A model generated the notes under the pieces. It was not told the origin of the DNA. It ran no database searches and saw only the letters and a list, made by a program, of their open reading frames with translations. This document shows, in pieces, positions 34,683 through 42,797 of a DNA stretch of 64,000 nt (positions within the stretch are counted from its first letter, which is position 1; the number at the start of each line of letters is the position of its first letter). A program made the position numbers and the translations under genes. The stretch is from Pseudomonadota bacterium (lineage in GTDB: Bacteria > Pseudomonadota > Alphaproteobacteria > Rhizobiales > Hyphomicrobiaceae), in contig JAFAFW010000058.1 of assembly GCA_023423275.1 (NCBI GenBank), forward strand, positions 172,832-236,831, in the 5' to 3' direction.

Positions 34683-35792
34683 TTATTCTGCGGCGTAACG
34701 CGCTCCGTCCTTCAGACCATCGATAACGCGTTTGGTGATATCGCTGGTGCTGGCAGTCCCGCCCAGATCGCGCGTCAGTCCCTTCGGCTCCGCCATCGCC
34801 GCATTGACACTCTTTTCGATCTGCGCGGCAGCAGCCACAAGGCGCTCGTCGCCGTTCCGGGTTCCGAGCCATTCCAGCATCGAGGCCGCCGACAGGATCG
34901 TACCGTATGGGTTGGCGATATTCTGTCCGGCGATCGTCGGCGCCGAGCCGTGCGCAGCCTGGAAGAATCCGTTGTTGTCACCGAGTTCGGAGGAGGGGGA
35001 CATGCCCATGCTGCCAACCGAAGCGGCGGCAAGATCCGACATGATATCCCCGAACATGTTCTCCATGACAATGACGTCATAGAAGCCCGGCCGCTCGATC
35101 AAATGGCAGGTCATAGCGTCGGCGTAGGCGTAGTCGGCCTCGATGTCGGGATACTGCTCAGCGACCTCGTTGAAGATCTTGCGGAAGAAGGCATAGCTGC
35201 GCAGCACGTTGGCCTTGTCGCAGCAGGTTACGCGCCGCTTGCCGTCGAGAGGTGCGCCATTGCGTTTGCGGGACAGCTCGAACGCGGTCCGGCAGATCCG
35301 CTCGATTCCTTTCCGCGTCATCACCAGCGAGTCGACCGTCACTTCGTCGCGCAAGACAACACCATTGCCGCGTGCCGCATAAAGGCCTTCGGTATTCTCG
35401 CGCAGGATGATGTAGTCGATGTCGCCAGGCTTCCGCCCCGCCAGCCGCGACGACACGCCAGGGCGCAACTTGATCGGACGCACGTTGGCGTAGAGATCGA
35501 GACGAAAACGGAGCTGCAGGCCGAATTCGATGCCTGTCTCCGTGCCATCGGGATAAGTCACTCCCGGCAATCCCGCGGCGCCGTGCAGGACGGCGTCTGC
35601 CTTCTTGCAGCCTTCGTAGGTTTCGTCAGGAAACGCCGTGCCGGTCTTCAGATAGTGCTGGGCCCCGGCCTGGTATTCAACAAAGGCCAGCGCATTCGAC
35701 GCCGAACTGGCTTTGAGAACATCGATCGCAGACTGGCAGACCTCCGGCCCGATGCCATCGCCATGCACAACCGCGATCTCGTACGTCTTCAT
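34683..35792 (-). CDS. isocitrate/isopropylmalate-family dehydrogenase, probably tartrate/D-malate type
   Basis: A 369-residue beta-decarboxylating dehydrogenase. It shows VVHGDGIGPEV at the N-terminus, the YANVRPIKLRPG substrate loop with the conserved Arg, RENTEGLYAARG, KANVLRSYAFFRK (catalytic Lys), YADAMTCHLI (metal-binding Asp) and GSMGMSPSSELGDNNGFFQAAHGSAPTIAGQNIANP. The sequence is closer to tartrate/malate or isopropylmalate-like dehydrogenases than to isocitrate dehydrogenase. The ATG at 35792 removes an 8-residue extension. It lies upstream of the amidohydrolase and TRAP genes and downstream of a GntR regulator, consistent with a catabolic dicarboxylate step. Confidence 0.88.
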   Translation of the reverse strand: MKTYEIAVVHGDGIGPEVCQSAIDVLKASSASNALAFVEYQAGAQHYLKTGTAFPDETYEGCKKADAVLHGAAGLPGVTYPDGTETGIEFGLQLRFRLDLYANVRPIKLRPGVSSRLAGRKPGDIDYIILRENTEGLYAARGNGVVLRDEVTVDSLVMTRKGIERICRTAFELSRKRNGAPLDGKRRVTCCDKANVLRSYAFFRKIFNEVAEQYPDIEADYAYADAMTCHLIERPGFYDVIVMENMFGDIMSDLAAASVGSMGMSPSSELGDNNGFFQAAHGSAPTIAGQNIANPYGTILSAASMLEWLGTRNGDERLVAAAAQIEKSVNAAMAEPKGLTRDLGGTASTSDITKRVIDGLKDGARYAAE

Positions 35793-35867
35793 CGTTCCCA
35801 CCCGGCGATTTTTCAAGTCTTGCAGACATGCGGATGCGTCCGCCGATCCAAGCCCACCATACGAGCC

Positions 35868-35898
35868 CCAAATGCATATATCAATAAATATATTTGAG
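35868..35898. promoter_or_regulatory. AT-rich island before the catabolic operon, candidate GntR operator or promoter
   Basis: In otherwise GC-rich DNA this stretch reads AAATGCATATATCAATA then AATATATTTG and contains the perfect 10-bp palindrome AAATATATTT (35886-35895) and ATGCAT. It lies 75-105 bases upstream of the dehydrogenase start and just beyond the end of the GntR gene. FCD-type GntR proteins often bind AT-rich dyads, but no specific site is recognised. Confidence 0.35.
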
Positions 35899-35912
35899 CA
35901 GCGACGAGAGAT

Positions 35913-36578
35913 TCAGAGGCTGACCAGATTGAACCGTTCGACAATTCCGACAAGCGCATCCTCGCCGCGCTGACGCTGCTCGAAATGCATATCCGCCGCG
36001 TCGCGGGCATTGCCCTTCAGGATTGCCTTGACGAGAACCGTATGGTTCGCGGTCGAACGCTGCCGATATTTTTCGTCCTGCAGGCGCATCGCAACCATGT
36101 GCGCGCGCTTGGCCAGATCCCGCAAATGACAGCCGACCGCATAGAGTTTGCTGTTTCCCGATAACCGCATCAGTTCGCGATGAAAGAGTTCGTCGGCTTC
36201 GCCCCAGCGATCGATCTCGCCAACGGCCAAGGTCTGTTGCATCTCGGCGGTCGTTTCAAACAGGCTTCGCAGATCCTCCCGAGAGAGGCGCTTTTTGGCC
36301 AGCAAACTGACCGCGACCACTTCCATCCCTGATATAACCTGATAGATCTCGCGCATATCACCCGCCGACAACGGCAGTACGCGGATACCCTTGCCGCGGC
36401 CGATATCGACATAGCCCTCGGACTGCAGCTTGAGCAGCGCCTCCCGGACGGGCGTCCGGCTCATATTCAGCCGTTTTGCGGCATCCGCTTCATCAATGAG
36501 CGCGCCAGGAGCGGCTTCCGCCGTCTGAATCCACGACTTGATCGCGTCGTAAGCCGCATCCGAGGCACGTGCCATCAT
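35913..36578 (-). CDS. GntR-family transcriptional regulator (FadR/FCD subfamily)
   Basis: A 221-residue regulator. The N-terminal winged helix contains DEADAAKRLNMSRTPVREALLKLQSEGYVDIGRGKGIRV; the C-terminal all-helical FCD ligand domain includes FHRELMRLSGNSKLY and NHTVLVKAILKGNARDAADMHFEQ, with the metal-binding His pattern. It most likely controls the adjacent dehydrogenase/amidohydrolase/TRAP genes and senses an organic acid. It starts MMARAS, so either of two ATGs is possible. Confidence 0.92.
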   Translation of the reverse strand: MMARASDAAYDAIKSWIQTAEAAPGALIDEADAAKRLNMSRTPVREALLKLQSEGYVDIGRGKGIRVLPLSAGDMREIYQVISGMEVVAVSLLAKKRLSREDLRSLFETTAEMQQTLAVGEIDRWGEADELFHRELMRLSGNSKLYAVGCHLRDLAKRAHMVAMRLQDEKYRQRSTANHTVLVKAILKGNARDAADMHFEQRQRGEDALVGIVERFNLVSL

Positions 36579-36708
36579 CGTTCCGTCCGCAGTGGTTCCT
36601 CCGCATCACCAGATCAGCGATGCGGAGTGCTGAAACGGAACAAGTCGTATTCTGAACCGGGCGGAACGGGAAGCCTTTGCGTGCCTTCCTTCTCCTGATC
36701 GGCGCTTT

Positions 36709-37452
36709 TCAAACCATCCCGCCGTTGGCGCGAAGCACCTGGCCGTTCACCCATCCGCCGTCAGGACCGGCGAGAAATGCAACGACATTGGCGATGTCAT
36801 CCGCTGTACCCAGACGCTCGAGCGGGTTCATCTTCGCCATCCGGTCGACGAGCTCCGGAGATTTTCCGGTCAGAAACATATCCGTCGCCGTGGGACCGGG
36901 CGCGACCGCGTTGACGGTGATGCCCCGCCCACGCAGCTCCTTGGCAAGAATGGCCGTCATCAGCTCCACGGCTGCTTTCGTTGCGGCATAGACGGCGTAG
37001 TTTTCCAGCTTGGTACCCACCACACTCGTCGAAAAATTGATGATGCGACCGCCAGCGCGCATCCGCCGCGCGGCCTCGCGAAGACCGTTGAACGTGCCTT
37101 TTACGTTGACGGCAAACTGGCGATCAAAAAGTTCATCGCTGTTTTCTGCAATCGGCCCAAGCATCAGGACGCCGGCGCTGTTCACGACAATGTCGATACC
37201 GCCGAAGGTCTTTTCTGCCGCGTCGAACATGCGCGCCACCGCTGCCACATCACTGACATCGCCTTGTACGGCCAGCGCGCGGCCGCCTGCCCCCTCGATC
37301 GTGCCGATCACCGCCTCCGCGGCCTTTGCATTTCCGGCATAGTTGACGACGACGTGGCATCCCTCTTTCCCCAACCGCGCGGCAATGGCCGCACCGATGC
37401 CGCGCGACGCACCCGTGACAATCGCGACTTTTCCGTTCATTTCACTCATCAT
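36709..37452 (-). CDS. SDR-family oxidoreductase
   Basis: A 247-residue classical short-chain dehydrogenase: VAIVTGASRGIGAAIAARLG cofactor motif, VVVNYAGN and DIVVNSAGVL, the catalytic Ser-Tyr-Lys in INFSTSVVGTKLENYAVYAATKAA, and VNAVAPGPTATDMF. NADP(H) preference is suggested by the NYAGN-type second strand. It lies between the GntR regulator and the flavin reductase on the same strand, as part of the catabolic island. Substrate not assignable. Confidence 0.9.
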   Translation of the reverse strand: MMSEMNGKVAIVTGASRGIGAAIAARLGKEGCHVVVNYAGNAKAAEAVIGTIEGAGGRALAVQGDVSDVAAVARMFDAAEKTFGGIDIVVNSAGVLMLGPIAENSDELFDRQFAVNVKGTFNGLREAARRMRAGGRIINFSTSVVGTKLENYAVYAATKAAVELMTAILAKELRGRGITVNAVAPGPTATDMFLTGKSPELVDRMAKMNPLERLGTADDIANVVAFLAGPDGGWVNGQVLRANGGMV

Positions 37453-37530
37453 CGACCCCGGCTTGTCTGGAATTCAACGTGTCGTTGCCCGCCGCGGACT
37501 GATCCCGGCGCGAGCACACGCACGCTTTGA

Positions 37531-38091
37531 CTAAAGCATCTCCGGCTTGAACAGTTTTCGATATCCGCTCGTGTTTTTCCCTGACAGCATGAAAACGCCA
37601 TCTCCCCTGTAGTGGATCGTATCAGGATACTTCGGGGACGTGGCCACGTGCGCCTTCACAACTTCGAGAATGAAGAGGCTGTAGCGATCAATGAGGCTGC
37701 CATCGAGCAGCCGGCATTCAAAGCTGGCAAAGCACTCGGCGATCAGTGGCGCATCGACCGCTTCGCCCGGCTCTGCCGTCAGAGAAAACTCCGTGAACTT
37801 GTCGATCTCTCGGCCCGTACTGTTGCCAATCCTGACCACAGTCGATGCAATATCGGCAGTCGGGATATTGACTACGCATTGCTTGCTTTTGCGCACCATG
37901 TCGAAGCTATGGTTCTCGTTCCAGATATAACAGCCAACGAGCGAGGGCTGGAAACCCATGATCATGTGCCAACCCATGGTCATGATATTGGTTCGTCCGC
38001 TCCACGCCGAACTGACCAGCACGATCGGCCCCGGCTCGAGAAACCGCCGGACGTCATGAACGGGAAAGTCGGACTTCTTATATCGCTTCAT
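37531..38091 (-). CDS. flavin reductase-like FMN-binding protein
   Basis: A 186-residue protein of the DIM6/NTAB split-barrel family: PIVLVSSAWSGRTNIMTMGWHMIMGFQPSLVG near the N-terminus (the FMN-binding core), VRKSKQCVVNIPTADIA, and a C-terminal strand YRGDGVFMLSGK. Such proteins supply reduced FMN or act as flavin-dependent oxidoreductases. The true start is the ATG at 38091 with AGGAGG just upstream; the very long frame that continues to 39225 is antisense to the nitrilase and is not coding. Confidence 0.85.
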   Translation of the reverse strand: MKRYKKSDFPVHDVRRFLEPGPIVLVSSAWSGRTNIMTMGWHMIMGFQPSLVGCYIWNENHSFDMVRKSKQCVVNIPTADIASTVVRIGNSTGREIDKFTEFSLTAEPGEAVDAPLIAECFASFECRLLDGSLIDRYSLFILEVVKAHVATSPKYPDTIHYRGDGVFMLSGKNTSGYRKLFKPEML

Positions 38092-38220
38092 CGCTCCTCC
38101 TATTCCACGGGGGATGCACCGATATCGAACGCGCAATACAGAGAGTGGGTCCGTCCCCCATTGACGCTGCGCCGCCGTCGTGAATGATTTGAGTATTCTG
38201 GGCAAAGGGAAATCCTGCAC

Positions 38221-39180
38221 ATGAAGCCGTTCCTTGCAGCCGTGGTGCAGACCGCATCGGTCGCGTTCGATCCGGGCCGGACCGTAGAAAAGCTCGCCGA
38301 TTTTACTGCTCAAGCTGCCGCCAAAGGCGCAAAACTGGTGGTGTTTCCCGAGGCGTTCGTGGGCGGGTATCCCAAAGGACTCGACTTCGGAGCACGTGTG
38401 GGATCGCGCACGCCGGCTGGGCGGGACGCCTTTCGCGTCTATTTCGATGGCGCAATCGATATTCCCGGCCCGCACATCGCGCGCATGGCGGAGACCGCTG
38501 CCACCCATGGTGTCTATCTCGTGACCGGCGTTATCGAACGCGACATGGGTACGCTGTATTGTACGGTGCTTTTCTTCGCACCGGACGGCACACTCATGGG
38601 TAAGCACCGCAAACTGATGCCCACGGCAGCCGAGCGTCTTGTCTGGGGCTTCGGCGATGGCGCGACCTTGCCCGCCTTCGAGACACCGCACGGCAAACTG
38701 GGCGCGGTGATCTGCTGGGAAAACTATATGCCGATGCTGCGCATGGCGATGTACGCCAAAGGCATTTCGCTTTATTGCGCGCCAACTGCCGACGATCGTG
38801 AAACGTGGTGCGCAACGATGCGCCATATCGCGCTCGAAGGCCGCTGCTACGTCTTCTCCGCCTGCCAGTTTACGCGCCGCAGCGATTATCCGGCGGACTA
38901 TCCCATCGACGGCAATCCGGCATCGGACACCATTCTCATGCGTGGCGGTAGCTGCATCATCGGCCCGCTCGGGCAAATGCTGGCGGACCGCTGTTTCGAC
39001 CAAGATGCCATCCTTGTGGCCAAAATCGATCCGGCAGACGTCGCCCGCGGCAAGTACGATTTCGACGTGACTGGGCATTATGCGCGCCCGGATGTGTTCC
39101 GGTTGATGGTCAACGAAACACCGCAGCCTGTCGTGCAGACCAACGCCCCCGCTGTGTTCGGTTTTCGCGAAAACTCCTAG
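38221..39180 (+). CDS. nitrilase (carbon-nitrogen hydrolase)
   Basis: A 319-residue enzyme with the nitrilase catalytic triad: Glu in VVFPEAFVGGYP, Lys in GKHRKLMPT and Cys in GAVICWENYMPM. The AERLVWGFGDG and IICWENYMP forms are those of true nitrilases (aliphatic or arylaceto), which turn an organic nitrile directly into a carboxylic acid and ammonia. It is divergent from the flavin reductase/SDR/GntR run and ends 23 bases before a 28-bp perfect palindrome. Confidence 0.93.
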   Translation: MKPFLAAVVQTASVAFDPGRTVEKLADFTAQAAAKGAKLVVFPEAFVGGYPKGLDFGARVGSRTPAGRDAFRVYFDGAIDIPGPHIARMAETAATHGVYLVTGVIERDMGTLYCTVLFFAPDGTLMGKHRKLMPTAAERLVWGFGDGATLPAFETPHGKLGAVICWENYMPMLRMAMYAKGISLYCAPTADDRETWCATMRHIALEGRCYVFSACQFTRRSDYPADYPIDGNPASDTILMRGGSCIIGPLGQMLADRCFDQDAILVAKIDPADVARGKYDFDVTGHYARPDVFRLMVNETPQPVVQTNAPAVFGFRENS

Positions 39181-39203
39181 ATCACGCTCCTCGACCGGCC
39201 AGA

Positions 39204-39231
39204 CCAATTGTGGCGCATGCGCCACAATTGG
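39204..39231. repeat. 28-bp perfect palindrome after the nitrilase gene
   Basis: CCAATTGTGGCGCA followed at once by its exact complement, with no spacer. It starts 24 bases after the nitrilase stop. It could form a hairpin terminator (no T-run follows) or be a dimer operator; the beta-barrel gene starts 125 bases downstream. Confidence 0.7.
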
Positions 39232-39355
39232 ATCACAATCCGTATACGCTTCATATTCGGTGCGTGTAGCTGCATCGTTAACGAGATACGAATCTCCCCA
39301 AGCCCTCGCGGATGTACCCGCGTAAGCCCAAAAATGTTTTGCGTTGGGGGGTGCG

Positions 39356-40327
39356 ATGAAGTGTTCGCGTTATGCGTTGAGTCTCACGGTCGCCATGTCG
39401 ACCTATGCCTTTGCGGGTTCGGCGTTAGCCGATGGATACGAGGGAAGCATCAAAGATGCCCCCGTGCCCGCGCCCATCAGATACGACTGGTCTGGTCTTT
39501 CTGTCGGCTTCGGCATCGGTGCCGGTCGCATGGATACGGAAGTTGACGCCAAAGCCTGGCGGAAGGATCTCGTAGATAAAAGGGAATGCTATAAAGAGTA
39601 TAATAAAAAAGCCAAAAAGAAGGGCATCTACGTCGATGAAAAGTGCTTCGATAAGTATGCGCCGGACAAGTTTGATCATCTGAAGTCCGGCGGCTCCAGC
39701 GATGATTGGAATTTATTTGGTACGCTTCAGATTGGCTACGACCGGCTCCTGGGTGATCGTTTCCTGATCGGAGCATTTGCCGATATCGACTTTTATAAAG
39801 ATGCCGATCTTTCTTTCTCCAAGAATGACGGACCGCATGATTCTCTTACCGGGTCGGTCCAACGCGACAATATCTGGACTGTCGGCGGGCGGCTGGGCTT
39901 CCTTGCGACGCCTCGCCTGCTGGTCTACGGCCTCGCGGGATATTCGCGCCTCCATCTCGATGGGCAGCTCAACGCCCAATTCAATGACCCCTATCATCAA
40001 GGTAATCCGACCAATCTCAGTTTGAATGTTGATGATTGGGTCCGCGGATACACCGTTGGCGCGGGCCTCGAGGCGAAACTTGAAAAGCGGTTGTCATTGA
40101 AGCTGGAGTATCGCTATTCGGCATTCGACGGTGCCAAGGCAAAAATCGAAGGCGAGGATAGTGACTCCTGGCGGAAGACCTGCAGCTGCTGGAAGAAAGA
40201 AATATACGATCGCACGATCGAGGAAGGCGCCAAGATGAACATTGGCGACACCGATGTCCATTCCATCCGTGCTGTTCTCACATTCAAACTATGGGATCAC
40301 ACAGCCGAGGTGGCATCGCTGAAATAG
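39356..40327 (+). CDS. outer-membrane beta-barrel protein with lysine/cysteine-rich loops
   Basis: A 323-residue exported protein: signal MKCSRYALSLTVAMSTYAFAGSALA, then DWSGLSVGFGIGAGRMD opening the barrel, FGTLQIGYDRLLGDRFLIGAFADIDFY, GGRLGFLATPRLLVYGLAGYSR, GYTVGAGLEAKLEKRLSLKLEYRY and a C-terminal strand ending LTFKLWDH plus a tail. Two loops are unusual: a long basic loop with KRECYKEYNKKAKKKG and EKCFDKY, and DSWRKTCSCWKKEIYD before the last strands. The family is Omp25/Omp31-like. A GGGG-rich leader precedes the ATG. A strong terminator follows. Confidence 0.86.
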   Translation: MKCSRYALSLTVAMSTYAFAGSALADGYEGSIKDAPVPAPIRYDWSGLSVGFGIGAGRMDTEVDAKAWRKDLVDKRECYKEYNKKAKKKGIYVDEKCFDKYAPDKFDHLKSGGSSDDWNLFGTLQIGYDRLLGDRFLIGAFADIDFYKDADLSFSKNDGPHDSLTGSVQRDNIWTVGGRLGFLATPRLLVYGLAGYSRLHLDGQLNAQFNDPYHQGNPTNLSLNVDDWVRGYTVGAGLEAKLEKRLSLKLEYRYSAFDGAKAKIEGEDSDSWRKTCSCWKKEIYDRTIEEGAKMNIGDTDVHSIRAVLTFKLWDHTAEVASLK

Positions 40328-40348
40328 CGGGAGATTGCACTCAAACTG

Positions 40349-40377
40349 AAGGGCGCCTCCCTCGGGCGGCGCCCTTT
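40349..40377 (+). terminator. rho-independent terminator of the second beta-barrel gene
   Basis: AAGGGCGCC (40349-40357) pairs perfectly with GGCGCCCTT (40368-40376) around a 10-base loop and is followed by a T-rich stretch. Confidence 0.8.
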
Positions 40378-40400
40378 ATCTTATTCTCGATCGAAAAGCG

Positions 40401-40901
40401 CTACGCAGCAAGCGACGCAGGGTGCGTCATCGCCAAAGCGGGAACTTCGAAGCGCCTGGCAACGGCACCGCGAGCCGGGAGCGCAATCACCAAACTCAAC
40501 TCCTCCAGCATGCGATCGAATGCATAATCGGCGGAGCCCAGACGCATCGCGGCGCGCTGATGCAGATCGCGTGCGCGATGTCCTCGCGCGACTGACAACT
40601 GCATCGGAGCAACCGCTCGCTGCCAATGTGCATCCGCCGTCATCTTCAGCACATGCAGCCGCGATTGGACCTCATGCGCCTCCGGTATCGCACGCGGAAG
40701 CGGAATTGATGGGACAGTGCGCCCGCGCGCAGGCGGTGACTTGCGCGGAACGGGCAACGCGGTCGCCCGCACCGGACTGGCCGGGCGCAATATCGCGCGC
40801 ACGGCATAAATAACTCCGCCAATCGCAGCCACACCCAGGAACACCTGGAAAAAGCCGGCAACGCCCTCGTTCTGAGTCAATGCGAGAAGTTCAGAAATCA
40901 T
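40401..40901 (-). CDS. single-pass membrane protein of unknown function, CtrA box upstream
   Basis: A 166-residue protein: MISELLALTQNEGVAGFF, one membrane helix (QVFLGVAAIGGVIYAVRAIL), a proline/arginine-rich linker, then a helical basic domain (MTADAHWQRAVAPMQLSVARGHRARDLHQRAAMRLGSADYAFDRMLEELSLVIALP). No family is recognised. The ATG at 40901 was chosen over a TTG six codons earlier. A full CtrA box lies 106-120 bases upstream, hinting at cell-cycle or polarity-linked expression. Confidence 0.65.
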   Translation of the reverse strand: MISELLALTQNEGVAGFFQVFLGVAAIGGVIYAVRAILRPASPVRATALPVPRKSPPARGRTVPSIPLPRAIPEAHEVQSRLHVLKMTADAHWQRAVAPMQLSVARGHRARDLHQRAAMRLGSADYAFDRMLEELSLVIALPARGAVARRFEVPALAMTHPASLAA

Positions 40902-41006
40902 TGTTTGAAACAAACCCAAGATGCAGCCGCAAGCAGTTGGGAGAGTTGGATAAATACCTGTTAACCGAATTGGTTCCCCCGCTTTACGACTAGAGCGGTC
41001 GAAACG

Positions 41007-41021
41007 TTAACGAGCCGTTAA
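41007..41021. promoter_or_regulatory. CtrA-type box upstream of the unknown membrane protein
   Basis: TTAACGAGCCGTTAA is an exact TTAA-N7-TTAA, in the 245-base gap between the DUF1287 stop and the membrane protein start at 40901, and is the second full match in the window. Confidence 0.65.
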
Positions 41022-41146
41022 CGCTTGCGGCGGAGGCAAGGCATTCTCTGATGAATACTCGAGAATAAGTGCTCCGCGAGCCACAATCGGATAAACGTTT
41101 ATAGATTTTATGAAGTTGGCTTGCGATTTTATTGTTTCCACACCGG

Positions 41147-42643
41147 CTAAAGCCCGGGCGGAACTTCAGATCTCGCATGACCGCTGGCAGACACCTGCTT
41201 GCTCGTCGCAGAATGGCGCAGGATGGATGTTCGCCGCTTGATCGGCGTATTCAATTTTGCGGACGTCGTTTCTTTTTCCGCGAGCGTTCGCGCAAAACCC
41301 GCAAATCTATAATGGCCGGTCATCCGGTCCGAGAACAACGCATCTTCAAGCTGCGGGCCCCAGCCGCGATTGTGAATGATCATCGGCCGCCCGGAGGGCG
41401 CGAGCACATCGGCAACAATGGCGATATGCGCCCGCGAAACGCGGCTGAATGGCCGGTAGTACGTCACGATATCGCCTGGCTGATAGTCCTCGGGAAATGC
41501 CGAGACGGAGAAACTCTGCCCGAAACGGGCAAACAGACGCCGGAGCGTCTCGGTTCGGCGGTGATCGATATTCGGGTCGCGGCCGAGCCGCGCAATCTGA
41601 ACCAGCCGCTGCAAATCTATACCGAGCGCCCGGTAAGCCCGAACGACCACATCCGAACACGCGCCATGCAGGGCGGGAAGGTCACCCAGCGGATACGCAA
41701 TATGTCGGTATTTCGCAGTGTAGATGACGAAGTCTTTGGTCTGCTCCAAGGCCGCCGCAGCGAGGCGTGCGCCGAAATCCGCGGCTTCGGCACTGTATGG
41801 CACCAGCGGCGCAGGATGAGAGACGGGCGGCCGACAGACGGCATTAGAGCTGGGCGGAAGATCGTCGGTCACAGTGACTTCCGGCAAAGTCGGCGGCAAC
41901 AGACCGGAATCCAACGCCGCAATCTCAACTTCGGCGGCGACGGGCGGCGGCGCTGGACTGGGTGTGTCACTTGCGTGACCGGAACCGTCTACGCCCGGCG
42001 TGATAACCGGCGGCGCCTCCAATTGAAGCGCCAGCAATCCGTCTGCCGGATCGACGTCCTGATTGGCACCCTCCTCCGGGTCGAGCATCGCCGTCACGAT
42101 TGATGCGTCCGGGAGGTCTACGGCGTGGACAGGTTCAGGCTCAGTGTTCATCGCCGGCGGCGCAGCCGCCGATGCGGACTCGTCTGACGCGAGATACCCA
42201 ACAGCCTCATCGGCGCCCCGCATTGCGGCCATTGCCGTATCAGGAATTGGCGCCTGATCTGGAGGTTGCGAAACCTCAAGCGACGGATTTGAATTCTCTT
42301 CCGGCGCCCGTGCGTCCACAGTGTCCGCCGTTGGCAATGTGGGGTGGATCGCATGAGACACGTGTGCGCGCTCATCGCGCTGGACTGAAATCTGCGGCCC
42401 CAGAACATCGCTTGGCAGCATCTGCCGCCGTCCGGTTTGTATCGCACTGAGCGACAGCGCCATCAGAAGAACCGGGGTCATCAGCAGCATCAGCGTGCTG
42501 CGATCATCGTCACGCGAGAGCCACCGCGGCAACACGATGGCCCGGGCCGAAGTCCGACTGGGCGGAACACGAACGGCGTCGCTGCGCCGGACGATCGGCG
42601 CGGTCGATTTCCGCTTGGGTTTACGTCGTGCTGGCTTCTTCAC
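41147..42643 (-). CDS. DUF1287 protein on a long disordered stalk
   Basis: A 498-residue protein. The first 45 residues are very basic, followed by one membrane helix (about 50-68, LMLLMTPVLLMALSLSAIQ), a linker of about 210 residues rich in Pro, Ala, Asp and Glu, and a C-terminal DUF1287 domain (about 285-450) with GDLPALHGACSDVVVRAYRALGIDL, DPNIDHRR, YQPGDIVTYYR and SRAHIAIVAD. The Cys329/His406 pair is what an NlpC/P60-like fold would use, suggesting a cell-wall amidase or endopeptidase. Typical DUF1287 proteins are near 200 residues and secreted, so the anchored stalk is unusual. Basic N-terminus places the domain in the periplasm. Confidence 0.82.
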   Translation of the reverse strand: MKKPARRKPKRKSTAPIVRRSDAVRVPPSRTSARAIVLPRWLSRDDDRSTLMLLMTPVLLMALSLSAIQTGRRQMLPSDVLGPQISVQRDERAHVSHAIHPTLPTADTVDARAPEENSNPSLEVSQPPDQAPIPDTAMAAMRGADEAVGYLASDESASAAAPPAMNTEPEPVHAVDLPDASIVTAMLDPEEGANQDVDPADGLLALQLEAPPVITPGVDGSGHASDTPSPAPPPVAAEVEIAALDSGLLPPTLPEVTVTDDLPPSSNAVCRPPVSHPAPLVPYSAEAADFGARLAAAALEQTKDFVIYTAKYRHIAYPLGDLPALHGACSDVVVRAYRALGIDLQRLVQIARLGRDPNIDHRRTETLRRLFARFGQSFSVSAFPEDYQPGDIVTYYRPFSRVSRAHIAIVADVLAPSGRPMIIHNRGWGPQLEDALFSDRMTGHYRFAGFARTLAEKETTSAKLNTPIKRRTSILRHSATSKQVSASGHARSEVPPGL

Positions 42644-42797
42644 AAACCGCCCCGAAGTCTACGGGTGATCAGTCGTCCGATCATGCTCAGCGCGAACTAC
42701 CAAGCGGTCTGAAGAATAGGGGCCAAGATTTGTTAACAACAAGAGAATGAGGCCCTCTCTCCACGCAAAACAGCAGCGTCTGTGTCGTGCGTGCACC

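Noticed and set aside
38092..39225. N-terminal extension of the flavin reductase frame
   Set aside because: It is antisense to the nitrilase, and a clear AGGAGG plus ATG at 38091 marks the real start.
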